From Nocardioides ungokensis (lineage in GTDB: Bacteria; Actinomycetota; Actinomycetes; Propionibacteriales; Nocardioidaceae): a stretch of 64,000 bases of DNA. Positions 20,330-28,563 of the stretch are shown here, piece after piece; positions within the stretch are counted from its first letter, which is position 1; every line of letters begins with the position of its first letter. The notes beneath the pieces were generated by a model. The model made no database searches. It was given only the letters and a program-made list of their open reading frames with translations, and was not told the origin of the DNA. Where the stretch lies: NCBI RefSeq assembly GCF_013466985.1, contig NZ_CP059164.1, positions 3,977,001 through 4,041,000 on the forward strand. Direction: 5' to 3'. The position numbers and the translations under genes are program-made.

Positions 20330-20626
20330 TCAGACCTCGAAGCCGAGTCGACGGGCCGAGCGCTGGCGCTGGCGGGCGGCGCGCAGGCGGCGCAGCCGAC
20401 GGACCAGCAACGGGTCGGCCTCGAGGGCCTCGGGACGGTCGATCAGGGCGTTGAGGACCTGGTAGTAGCGGGTGGAGGACATGTCGAACTTCTCCCGGAC
20501 GGCCGTCTCCTTGGCCCCGGCGTACTTCCACCACTGGCGCTCGAACTCGAGGATCTCGCGGTCCCGGTCGCTCAGGCTCGGCGTCGCCCCGGCGTCGCCG
20601 CCGTGCAGGGCGTTCGCGGCATCCAT
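20330..20626 (-). CDS. DUF3263 protein
   Basis: Ninety-eight residues with the family core LSDRDREILEFERQWWKYAGAK cut here as two pieces: LSDRDREILEFERQWW and KYAGAKETAVREKFDMS, then TRYYQVLNALIDRPEAL. The arrangement resembles a small helix-turn-helix (KETAVREKFDMSSTRYYQVL), so DNA binding is possible. ATG 20626 has GGGGAG 8 nt upstream, which favours it over a start at 20647. Its role with the LytR_C partner is unknown. Confidence 0.82.
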   Translation of the reverse strand: MDAANALHGGDAGATPSLSDRDREILEFERQWWKYAGAKETAVREKFDMSSTRYYQVLNALIDRPEALEADPLLVRRLRRLRAARQRQRSARRLGFEV

Positions 20627-20752
20627 GCGCTGTCTCCCCTGGTACATCGTGGTGCGAGCTCGTCTACCTGACGGTCGAGCGTCAGTCTATAGGGGACGAA
20701 CCACAACGATGTCATTCCGTCCGGGCGAGTCGCGACACCCTAGGGTCACGGG

Positions 20753-21787
20753 GTGGACGAGATCGGATGGGGCATCCTCGCGACCGGCAAGATCGCGCAC
20801 AGCATCGCTGCGGACCTGGCCCTGGTGCCCGGCGCGCGGCTGGCGGCCGTCGGCTCCCGGCGACTGGCGAGCGCCGAGGCGTTCGCCGCCCGGCACGGCG
20901 CCGGCCAGCACCCCGCGCCCGCGGCGTACGGCTCCTACGAGGAGCTGGTCGCCGACCCCGCGGTCGACGTCGTGTACGTCGCGACCCCGCACGCGCTGCA
21001 CCTCGACCACGCCCGGCTCGCCTTCGAGGCGGGCAAGCACGTGCTGTGCGAGAAGCCGCTGACCCTCAACCTCGCCGAGGCCGAGGAGATGGTCGCGCTG
21101 GCCCGTCAGCACGACCGCTTCCTGATGGAGGCGATGTGGACCGCCTGCCACCCGGTCGTGCGGCGCGTCGCCGCCGACCTGCGGGCCGGCCGCTTCGGGA
21201 CCCCGCGCCACTTCCACGCCGAGCTCGGCTTCCGGGTCGACGCCCCGGCCGAGGACCGGATGCTCAACCCCGAGCTCGGCGCGAGCGCCCTGCTGGACAT
21301 GGGGATCTACCCGCTCACCGTGGCACACCTGTTCCTGGGCGAGGCCGAGGAGCTCCACGCGGTGGCCTCGCTCTCCGAGGGAGGCATCGACCTCGACGTC
21401 GCACTGACCGGGCGCTACCCGGGCGGAGCGCTGGCGACGATGACCGCCTCGATGACGTCGTGGTCCTCCCGGGCGGCCGCGCTGGCCACCGACCGCGGCC
21501 GGATCGACCTCGACGACTTCCACCACCCCACCCGCGCCACGTTCACGCCGTACGCCGAGGGCGGCTCCAACGACGTCGACGCGCGGCGCGAGCCCGTCCA
21601 CGTCGTGGGCGACGAGCCGGTGATCGGGCGGGGCTACGGCAACGAGATCGCCGAGGTGGTGCGCTGCCTGCGCGCCGGGCTGCGCGAGAGCCCGCTGGTG
21701 CCGCACGCGCAGACCGTCGCGCTGATGCGGCAGATGGACGACCTGCGGGCCCAGATCGGCGTGCGCTACGCCGTCGACGACAGCTGA
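20753..21787 (+). CDS. Gfo/Idh/MocA-family NAD(P)-dependent oxidoreductase
   Basis: A 344-residue protein. The Rossmann part has WGILATGKIAHSIAADL at the N-terminus; VVYVATPHALHLDHARLAFE and HVLCEKPLTLNLAEAEEM (conserved EKP) follow near residues 80-105. The C-terminal alpha/beta domain starts around 125 (MEAMWTACHPVVRR). It is similar to trans-1,2-dihydrobenzene-1,2-diol dehydrogenase-like sugar oxidoreductases; substrate unknown. The GTG start lies 6 nt after TAGGGT, so the mRNA is probably leaderless. Confidence 0.87.
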   Translation: MDEIGWGILATGKIAHSIAADLALVPGARLAAVGSRRLASAEAFAARHGAGQHPAPAAYGSYEELVADPAVDVVYVATPHALHLDHARLAFEAGKHVLCEKPLTLNLAEAEEMVALARQHDRFLMEAMWTACHPVVRRVAADLRAGRFGTPRHFHAELGFRVDAPAEDRMLNPELGASALLDMGIYPLTVAHLFLGEAEELHAVASLSEGGIDLDVALTGRYPGGALATMTASMTSWSSRAAALATDRGRIDLDDFHHPTRATFTPYAEGGSNDVDARREPVHVVGDEPVIGRGYGNEIAEVVRCLRAGLRESPLVPHAQTVALMRQMDDLRAQIGVRYAVDDS

Positions 21788-21827
21788 GCCCGGCCAGCAC
21801 TTGAGCGACACCCCCTAGGGTTGGGCC

Positions 21828-23267
21828 GTGGCTTCCTCTGGCTCCGCCGACCTCGTGATCGTCGCCAACCGGCTGCCCGTCGACCGGGTCACGCTGCCCG
21901 ACGGCAGCCAGGAGTGGCGCCCCTCCCCCGGCGGGCTGGTCAGCGCCCTCGAGCCGATCATGCGCGCCAACGACGGCACCTGGATCGGCTGGCCGGGCGG
22001 GACCGACCAGGGCCACGAGCCCTTCGACGCCGACGGGCTGTCGCTGGTGCCGATGTCGATGACCCCGCAGGAGGTCGAGTACTTCTACGAGGGCTTCGCC
22101 AACGCGACCCTGTGGCCGCTCTACCACGACCTGGTGGCCAAGCCGAGCTTCCACCGGGAGTGGTGGGACGCCTACGTCTCGGTCAACCGCAGGTTCGCCG
22201 AGCGGGCGGCCGAGGTCGCCTCCGAGGGCGCCACGGTGTGGGTGCACGACTACCAGATGCAGCTGGTCCCGCAGATGCTGCGCGAGCTGCGCCCGGACCT
22301 GCGCATCGGCTTCTACCTGCACATCCCGTTCCCGCCGGCCGAGCTGTTCCAGCAGCTGCCGTGGCGCCGCCAGATCCTCGAGGGCCTGCTCGGCGCCGAC
22401 CTGGTGGGCTTCCAGCTGCCCGGCGGCGCGCAGAACTTCGTGCGCCTCGTGCGGCAGCGTGTGGGCCACAAGACCCACCGCGACCTGGTCTACCTGCCCG
22501 ACGGCCGCACCGTGCGCGCCGCGGCGTTCCCGATCTCCATCGACACCGCCGGCTACGAGGAGCTCGCGCGCTCCGAGCAGGTCGAGAAGCGCTCGGCGGA
22601 GATCCGCGAGGCGCTGGGCAATCCCCGGCGGATCTTCCTGGGCGTCGACCGGCTCGACTACACCAAGGGCATCTACGCGCGGCTGCGCGCCTTCAGCGAG
22701 CTGATCATCGACGGCCACTTCGACGTCGAGGACGCCGTCTTCGTGCAGGTGGCCACGCCGTCGCGCGAGCAGGTGGAGCAGTACCGCATCCTGCGCGACG
22801 ACATCGACCGGTTGGTCGGCCACATCAACGGCGACCTCGGCCGGATCGGCCGGCCGGCCATCTCCTACCTGCACGCGTCGTACCCGCGCGAGGAGATGGC
22901 GGCGCTCTACCGGGCCGCCGACATCATGGTCGTCACGCCGTTCCGTGACGGCATGAACCTCGTGGCCAAGGAGTACGTCGCCTGCCGCTACGACAACGAC
23001 GGCGCCCTGGTGCTCTCGGAGTTCGCCGGCGCGGCCGAGGAGCTGCGCCAGGCCTGGCTGATCAACCCCTACGACATCAACGGCATGAAGGCGGCGCTGC
23101 TCGAGGCCTACGAGGCCGAGGAGAAGGAGCGCTCGCGCCGGATGAAGGCGATGCGCAAGACGATCATCCAGCACGACGTGAACGCCTGGGCCGACAGCTT
23201 CCTCGGCGAGCTGGCCGCTGTGCGCCCCTCGCACGGCAAGACCGTGCGGCCGGCCAAGCGCTCCTGA
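21828..23267 (+). CDS. otsA: Alpha,alpha-trehalose-phosphate synthase (UDP/GDP-glucose)
   Basis: A 479-residue GT20 glycosyltransferase making trehalose-6-phosphate. N-terminal LVIVANRLPVDRV, glucose-6-P contacts in PSPGGLVSALEPIM, VWVHDYQMQLVPQMLR, GFYLHIPFPPAELF and the sugar-nucleotide site FLGVDRLDYTKGI are all present, with MNLVAKEYVACR near the C-terminus. The GTG start follows TAGGGT by 7-8 nt (leaderless). OtsB is encoded at 18886-19731; together they make trehalose for osmotic and desiccation tolerance. Confidence 0.95.
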   Translation: MASSGSADLVIVANRLPVDRVTLPDGSQEWRPSPGGLVSALEPIMRANDGTWIGWPGGTDQGHEPFDADGLSLVPMSMTPQEVEYFYEGFANATLWPLYHDLVAKPSFHREWWDAYVSVNRRFAERAAEVASEGATVWVHDYQMQLVPQMLRELRPDLRIGFYLHIPFPPAELFQQLPWRRQILEGLLGADLVGFQLPGGAQNFVRLVRQRVGHKTHRDLVYLPDGRTVRAAAFPISIDTAGYEELARSEQVEKRSAEIREALGNPRRIFLGVDRLDYTKGIYARLRAFSELIIDGHFDVEDAVFVQVATPSREQVEQYRILRDDIDRLVGHINGDLGRIGRPAISYLHASYPREEMAALYRAADIMVVTPFRDGMNLVAKEYVACRYDNDGALVLSEFAGAAEELRQAWLINPYDINGMKAALLEAYEAEEKERSRRMKAMRKTIIQHDVNAWADSFLGELAAVRPSHGKTVRPAKRS

Positions 23268-23281
23268 CGCTCCCCGGCTGG

Positions 23282-23325
23282 ACGTCATATGCGCCGGTCG
23301 CCCCGACGACCGGCACGTATGACGT
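23282..23325. terminator. Bidirectional hairpin between otsA and the SGNH gene
   Basis: Nineteen-bp arms (23282-23300 and 23307-23325) with two mismatches and a 6-nt loop. The outer ACGTCATA/TATGACGT motif recurs in the inverted repeat at 63032-63075. Confidence 0.75.
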
Positions 23326-23336
23326 TCCCCCGGGTC

Positions 23337-24581
23337 CTAGCCCAGGGACATCCTCGGCTCGCCGTTGACCAGCCCGGTGCCGGCGATGCGACAGATGCCG
23401 CCGCGCGGCGTGCCCCCGTTCCAGGCCTGCCGCACGCAGGAGCGGGTGGCCAGCTGCGCCCAGTAGTTCGGGTGCAGCGACTCCTGGATGTAGTAGGGGC
23501 TGCCCGAGCAGCACGTCGACACCGTGCGGATCTGGTTGACCCACTCGGTCCTGTCGACCGCCCCGGGCTGGGTCCACGAGGTCAGCCCCTGCTCCTCGTA
23601 GAGGCCGACGGTGTTCTCGCACAGGCGCCGGCCGTTGAACGCCGAGGCCAGGTCGAGCGTCCTGCTGTTGGTGATGCCGGCCTGGCTGATCGCACCGGTG
23701 ACCGTGCTGTTGATGGTCGGCAGCGCGCTGGCGTTGGCCCAGTCGGCGTCGGCGTTCCAGAAGCCGCAGCCGCCGGTGCTCTGCCGGGTGTAGCCGCTCT
23801 CGGAGTAGCGGAAGCCCGAGCCGTTCGGGATCGGCGACGGGTAGGTCTGCACGAGCATCGTCCACGCGGTGTCGGCGTAGCCGGCGTTGCGCATCGCCGT
23901 GCGGACGTTCTGGAGCGCGGTGGCGATCCGGGTCTTCACCGCACTCACGTTGGCGGAGGTGAAGTTGGACGTGACCGAGCTGTCGTCCTTGCAGTAGTCG
24001 GGCCACCAGGCCGGCGAGGTCAGGAAGTCGGTCACGCAGGACTGCACGATGTCGGCGAAGTTGAAGTCGTTGCCGCCGATGGAGACCACGACCATCTTCA
24101 CGTTGTGGGAGGCCGCGGCGTTCTGCAGCATCAGTGCCTGCCCCTGCTGGCCGCCGCTGTTGTAGAAGTCCAGGCCGGGCTTGAAGTAGCCGTCGCTGTT
24201 GGTGAACGTGCTCGTCCTGGCGCCGGAGCAGGCGAGGTCCAGACCGTTGACGCCGCCACCGATGTAGGCCTCGTCGGACTTGCTGCGGTGGCAGCGAGGG
24301 ATCGTCTCACCCGTGCCGCCGGCGTTGTCGTAGTACGCCGTGGGGCCGAGCGCGTCGGCGTACGACGAGGAGTCGTTGGAGCTGCCGGCCCAGCGGCCGG
24401 CCTCCCCGGAGACGTAGGAGTCACCGACGGTGACGACCCACGGGGTGCCGACGCCCGGCCCGTCGGCGCGGGCCTCGGGCGCGGGGCCGGCGGCGGTGCC
24501 GAGGGCGATGGACAGGATGAGGGCCAGGAGGACGGCAGGCACGCGCAGGCGTGACCGGCCTGCTCCCGAGAGCAGCGACAC
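23337..24581 (-). CDS. Secreted SGNH/GDSL hydrolase (lipase/esterase-like)
   Basis: A 414-residue protein with a signal peptide (LRVPAVLLALILSIALGTAAG, Ala-x-Ala site near residue 38). Catalytic motifs are VVTVGDSYVSGEAGRW (Ser near residue 53), VVVSIGGNDFNFADI and the C-terminal QESLHPNYWAQL (His). Many cysteines (GLDLACSGAR, TGGCGFWN, VSTCCSGSP) suggest disulfides. It resembles large secreted actinobacterial SGNH esterases. The GTG start has AAGGAG 8 nt upstream. Substrate unknown. Confidence 0.85.
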   Translation of the reverse strand: MSLLSGAGRSRLRVPAVLLALILSIALGTAAGPAPEARADGPGVGTPWVVTVGDSYVSGEAGRWAGSSNDSSSYADALGPTAYYDNAGGTGETIPRCHRSKSDEAYIGGGVNGLDLACSGARTSTFTNSDGYFKPGLDFYNSGGQQGQALMLQNAAASHNVKMVVVSIGGNDFNFADIVQSCVTDFLTSPAWWPDYCKDDSSVTSNFTSANVSAVKTRIATALQNVRTAMRNAGYADTAWTMLVQTYPSPIPNGSGFRYSESGYTRQSTGGCGFWNADADWANASALPTINSTVTGAISQAGITNSRTLDLASAFNGRRLCENTVGLYEEQGLTSWTQPGAVDRTEWVNQIRTVSTCCSGSPYYIQESLHPNYWAQLATRSCVRQAWNGGTPRGGICRIAGTGLVNGEPRMSLG

Positions 24582-24754
24582 GGTGGGGTCTCCTTCGACG
24601 AGGTCCGATCCCTCCCCGGCCGGTCGACCGACCGGCCGTCAGCGAACGTAGTGGAGCGCGCGGGGCCCCGGGAAGACCCCGCCGGACGGGGGTGTGGCGA
24701 GCCTGACGTGTCCATCCCGCGAACCCCGGTCCCGGCGTCGGGTATTTTTCGGCC

Positions 24755-26089
24755 ATGGATCTGATCCCGAAGCCCGATCAGGTCGTCTCTGCTGCCAGCA
24801 ACGTGGCCCACAAGGTCCTGTACGGCGGTCTTGCCGATCTCCGCCCCATGCCGCGCACCCTCATCGACGAGGGGACGCTGCGCGAGGTCTACCACTACCG
24901 TCCGGCCGCCAAGGTCAAGGAGCAGGGCGACCCGGTGCTCCTGGTGACCCCGCTGGCCGCACCCGCGCTCTGCTACGACCTGCGCCGGGGCTGCTCGCTG
25001 GTCGAGCACCTCGTCGCCGCGGGCCGCCCGACGTACCTCGTGGAGTACGGCCAGGTCTCCTTCCGCGACCGCGGCCTCGGCATGGAGCACTGGGTCGACG
25101 AGGTGGTCCCGACCGCGATCCGCGAGGTGTCGGCGCACGCCGGCAACCGTCCCGTGCACGTGGTCGGCTGGAGCCTGGGCGGCATCTTCGCGATGCTCGC
25201 GGCCGCCGACACCCCCGACCTGCCGATCGCGTCCCTCACCGTCGTGGGGTCGCCCGTCGACGTCAAGCAGGTCCCGCTCGTGGCGCCGCTCCGCCCGCTC
25301 CTGAACTTCACCGACGGCCGCGGGGGCATCACGCGCACCTACCAGGTGCTGGGCGGGGCGCCGAAGCCGCTGGTGCGCTGGGCGTTCCAGATGTCGTCGT
25401 TCCAGAAGCTCGTGACCAAGCCGGTGGCCGTGGCCACCCACCTCGACGACACCGACTTCCTGGCCCAGCTCGAGGCCGTAGACCGGTTCACCGACAACAT
25501 GATCGCCTACCCCGGCCGGACCTTCGGGCAGCTCTACCACCGCTTCGTGAAGGGCAACGCCCTGGTCACCGGGTCGATGGAGCTCGGCGACCGCACCATC
25601 TCGCTGGCCGACATCAAGGCCCCGGTGCTGGTCTTCGGGGGCGCCACCGACGGGATCGCCCCAGCGCCGTCGGTGAAGGCGGTGGTCCCGCTGCTGACCG
25701 GCGCCCGCGACGTTCGCTTCGAGATCGTGCCCGGCGGCCACCTGGGGATGCTGACCGGACGGCGGGCGCGGACCTCCACCTGGCAGGTGCTCGACGAGTG
25801 GGTGGCGCAGTGGTCCAGCGACGCGGAGGGCGTCCCGACGCCCACCGCGAAGAAGGCCGCGAGGAGGTCCGGCGCCGAGAAGACGGCGTCGAAGAAGTCC
25901 GCGGCCACGAAGAAGGCGGCCCCGGCGAAGAAGGCGGCGCCCAAGAAGGCGGCGCCGAAGGCCGCCTCCGCCAAGGGGGCCACCCCGGCCAGGAAGCGTC
26001 CTGCCAAGAAGTCCGCGTCGGCCGAGGCCATCGGGTCCAACCCGTCCCGCCGCTACGGCTCCGGCGGCTCCCGGGCGCTCTCCCGCTGA
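24755..26089 (+). CDS. PHA-synthase-like alpha/beta hydrolase with histone-H1-like tail
   Basis: A 444-residue protein. Residues ~1-350 form a PhaC-like alpha/beta fold: PVLLVTPLAAPALCYDL, VHVVGWSLGGIFAMLA (nucleophile elbow G-W-S-L-G-G near residue 140), VLVFGGATDGIAP (Asp loop) and IVPGGHLGMLTG (His). True PHA synthases have Cys in the elbow, so the Ser makes polymerase activity doubtful. Residues ~360-425 are Lys/Ala-rich (KKAAPAKKAAPKKAAPK), like histone H1 or the DNA-binding tails of PHA-granule proteins. It starts after TATTTT by 6 nt (leaderless). Confidence 0.75.
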   Translation: MDLIPKPDQVVSAASNVAHKVLYGGLADLRPMPRTLIDEGTLREVYHYRPAAKVKEQGDPVLLVTPLAAPALCYDLRRGCSLVEHLVAAGRPTYLVEYGQVSFRDRGLGMEHWVDEVVPTAIREVSAHAGNRPVHVVGWSLGGIFAMLAAADTPDLPIASLTVVGSPVDVKQVPLVAPLRPLLNFTDGRGGITRTYQVLGGAPKPLVRWAFQMSSFQKLVTKPVAVATHLDDTDFLAQLEAVDRFTDNMIAYPGRTFGQLYHRFVKGNALVTGSMELGDRTISLADIKAPVLVFGGATDGIAPAPSVKAVVPLLTGARDVRFEIVPGGHLGMLTGRRARTSTWQVLDEWVAQWSSDAEGVPTPTAKKAARRSGAEKTASKKSAATKKAAPAKKAAPKKAAPKAASAKGATPARKRPAKKSASAEAIGSNPSRRYGSGGSRALSR

Positions 26090-26253
26090 CGGCTGGAGGC
26101 GGCCGGGTGGGCGCCGCACCCGTTGGTCACGAACTGCATCCCCGGGGCCGAGAATCTTGTGGTTGGTGACCAATCGGCAACCACCCACCGCCCCGTGATC
26201 GGGCCACCCGCTGAGCCGGGTCGGCGCGGGGGGGCGACGCCGGTCCGCCCGAG

Positions 26254-27190
26254 CTAGCGGCGGGGCGGGGTGGCCGCCAGGAACTCCTCGACCGAGGCCA
26301 GCGAGTAGGAACCGGCGTCGGTGCCGAGGCCACCCGCCACCTGGGCGGCGGTGGCACACCCCAGCTCGGCGGCGCCGCGCAGGTCGCGGCCCAGGGAGAG
26401 CCCGCGCAGGAATCCGGCGGAGAAGGCGTCGCCGCAGCCGGTGGTGTCGACGACCTCCACGTCGTACGCCGGCACCTCGACCTCGTCGTCGGCCGTGACC
26501 ACGAGCGCGCCCCTCGCCCCCTGGGTCACCGCGACGCAGCCCGCACCCGCCGCCACCAGCGCCCGGGCGCCCTCGGCCAGGGACGCGGCGCCAGTGAAGC
26601 CCAGCACCTGCTCGTCGTTGGGGAGCAGGTAGTCGGTCTGCGGCAGCGCGTCGGCGACCCACTCGAGCAGGCCGGGGTCGCCGGGGGCGAGCAGGTCGAG
26701 TGACGTGGTAGCGCCCAGCGAGCGGGCGTGCGCCAGCAGCTTGGCTGCTGCCTCGCCGCCGAGGAACTCCGGGCCACCGAGGTGCAGGTGGGTGATGCCG
26801 TCGAGGGGCGGCGAGGTCGAGGTCGTCGAGGGTGAAGGTGGCGTTGGCACCCAGGCAGTGCCAGGCCGGCCGGTCACCGTTGGGCCGCACCGGGATCACC
26901 GAGGCGGAGGTCTGCTGGTCCCCGCGCCGGACCAGGCCCGTGGTGTCCACACCCTCCCGCCCGAGCAGGGCCAGCAGCGTGGCGCCGATCGGGTCCGCAC
27001 CAACGGCGCCGAAGCCGAGTACCTCCGCACCGAGCCGGCTCAGGACCAGGGCCGTGCCGCCGGCGGTGCCAGCCGCGGAGAAGCGGATCGTGTCGACGAG
27101 CTGGCCATCCGACCCGCGGGGGACCGACTCGACGCCGATGACGTGGACGTCGAGCACGTGCACGCCGACGGTGGCGATCTTCATGGTCAT
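26254..27190 (-). pseudogene. PfkB-family carbohydrate kinase, one indel
   Basis: About 312 residues across an apparent one-base insertion near 26812. The N-terminus is MKIATVGVHVLDVHVIGVE; sugar-binding TAGGTALVLSRLGAEV follows near residue 40. The C-terminal half has LLPNDEQVLGFTG and the ATP/catalytic motif VDTTGCGDAFSAGFLRG (catalytic Asp). It overlaps the aldolase gene (ATGA). A PfkB kinase directly after a class II aldolase suggests kinase-aldolase steps on a pentose or deoxy-sugar; the exact sugar is unknown. Confidence 0.82.
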
Positions 27191-27843
27191 GCCGGGTTCT
27201 CCTGGGGGGTTCCGTACCTGCGGCGCACGGCCTCCTCGACCACGGCCGCCTGCTGTTCGTCGGTGAGCTGACGCGGGGTGCCGAGCGCGCTCGCGCGGTG
27301 GTGCAGCTGGGCCAGCCACTCCAGGAGCAGCGCGTGCTCGACAGCACGGTCGAGGCTGCCGCCCACCGCGACCGACCCGTGGTTGGCCATCAGCGCGGCC
27401 TGCCGGCCCGCGAGCGCGTCGCGGACCCGGGCGGCGAGCTCGGGGGTGCCGAACGTGGCGTACGGCGCGACGCGCACGGCCCCGCCCAGCAGCAGCTGCT
27501 GGTAATGGAGCACCGGCAGCTCGTCGAGGACGCACGCCGCGGCGGTGGAGTACGGCGCGTGGGTGTGCACCACCGCGGCCGCGCCGGTGTCGGCGTACAC
27601 GCCCAGGTGCAGGTCGAGCTCGGAGGTCGGGACCAGGTCGCCGGTGACGACCTCACCGCCGAGCGTGACGACGGTGACCTGCTCGGGCCGGCAGTCGGCC
27701 AGCGTCACCCCGGTGGCGGTCACCGCGACCCGGTCGCCGTCGCGGGCGCTGAGGTTGCCCGACGTGCCGATGAACAGGCCGGCGGCCGCGAGGCGACGGG
27801 CGGCCGTGGCCACCGCGTCCCGCAGCGCGGCGGCGTCCGTCAC
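27187..27843 (-). CDS. Class II aldolase/adducin family protein
   Basis: A 218-residue zinc enzyme like L-fuculose-1-phosphate aldolase. GLFIGTSGNLSARDGD near residue 23 forms the phosphate site, PTSELDLHLGVY supplies the Glu, VVHTHAPYSTAAA gives the two metal His (near 94-96) and LMANHGSVAVGG the third (near 152). It sits between a TetR regulator (ATGA overlap upstream) and the sugar kinase, forming a three-gene operon. Confidence 0.88.
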   Translation of the reverse strand: MTDAAALRDAVATAARRLAAAGLFIGTSGNLSARDGDRVAVTATGVTLADCRPEQVTVVTLGGEVVTGDLVPTSELDLHLGVYADTGAAAVVHTHAPYSTAAACVLDELPVLHYQQLLLGGAVRVAPYATFGTPELAARVRDALAGRQAALMANHGSVAVGGSLDRAVEHALLLEWLAQLHHRASALGTPRQLTDEQQAAVVEEAVRRRYGTPQENPA

Positions 27844-28493
27844 GGGCGGGTCCCCGCCAGCCCCGCGGGCGTGGCGTACCGCTCGAGGTAGGCGGTGACC
27901 ATGGCGATGCCCTCCTCGATCAGGACGGGGTCGCCGTCGGCGTCGTGCTCGAAGGCGAGCTGGAAGACCCGGTCCCCGACCTCGACCGCGAGCAGCGCCA
28001 TCGCCGGCGTGAGCTCGGGCCGGGCGAGCCCCGCATCCACGGCGAAGGCGTACAAGGTCTCGGCCACGCGGGCGTTGTGCTCGCGGCCGAACCGGTGGAC
28101 CGCCGCGTTGGTGCGCCCGCGCAGGTAGATCTCCACGAACGCGCGCCGGCGGTGGTAGACCGCGACGAACGCCAGCATCGTGGTCCGGACGACGCCCGCG
28201 ACCGTGAGGACGTCGAGCCCGGCGAGGTCGTCGACGACCTGGCCGTCCATCTCCTCCATGTCGCGCGCGGCCAGCGCGAGCAGGACGGCCTCCTTGTCGG
28301 CGAAGTACTGGTAGAGCGAGGCGACGGGGACGCCCGCCGCCTGCGCGATGTCCCGGGTGCTGAGCGCCTCGACCCCGCGCTCGACCACGAGCCGCGCCGC
28401 CGCGTCGAGGATCTCCTCGACGCGGCGACGACTGCGCTCCTGCGTCGGGACCCGTCGCTTCGGGGTGGCTTGGTGGGTCCGTACCGCAGGCAT
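27840..28493 (-). CDS. TetR-family transcriptional regulator
   Basis: A 217-residue protein. The N-terminal HTH has RRRVEEILDAAARLVVERG and ALSTRDIAQAAGVPVASLYQ, then YFADKEAVLLALAARDMEE; the ligand domain is unassigned. It is divergent from the amine oxidase and leads the aldolase-kinase operon, so it may control both directions. A TAGAAT box lies 12-13 nt before the ATG on its own strand, and an imperfect dyad GACACATATTCATGTC lies in the 70-bp intergenic region. Confidence 0.88.
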   Translation of the reverse strand: MPAVRTHQATPKRRVPTQERSRRRVEEILDAAARLVVERGVEALSTRDIAQAAGVPVASLYQYFADKEAVLLALAARDMEEMDGQVVDDLAGLDVLTVAGVVRTTMLAFVAVYHRRRAFVEIYLRGRTNAAVHRFGREHNARVAETLYAFAVDAGLARPELTPAMALLAVEVGDRVFQLAFEHDADGDPVLIEEGIAMVTAYLERYATPAGLAGTRP

Positions 28494-28524
28494 GCGGACC
28501 AGTGTATTCTACGAACCCGAACCT

Positions 28525-28545
28525 GACACATATTCATGTCTCTTG
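28525..28545. promoter_or_regulatory. Candidate TetR operator in divergent promoter region
   Basis: GACACATATTCATGTC, an imperfect inverted repeat (outer GACA/TGTC) in the only AT-rich part of the space between the TetR gene and the amine oxidase. Assignment to this TetR is an inference from position. Confidence 0.4.
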
Positions 28546-28563
28546 AGCGGAACCGGAGCCCTG

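Noticed and set aside
21795..21815. CTTGAGCGACAC upstream of otsA as an HspR (HAIR) site
   Set aside because: Only one half-site is present; the second ACTCAAG arm is missing.
26120..26190. Inverted repeats TTGGTCAC/GTGACCAA and GTGGTTG/CAACCAC after the PHA-like gene
   Set aside because: Arms of 7-8 bp with long or overlapping loops are not enough to support a terminator or operator.
24131..27535. A 1134-codon open frame on the minus strand
   Set aside because: It runs antisense through the PHA-synthase-like gene and along parts of the SGNH, kinase and aldolase genes in the wrong frame; the composition is only Arg/Pro/Ala/Gly and it holds no domain apart from a short true PfkB segment.
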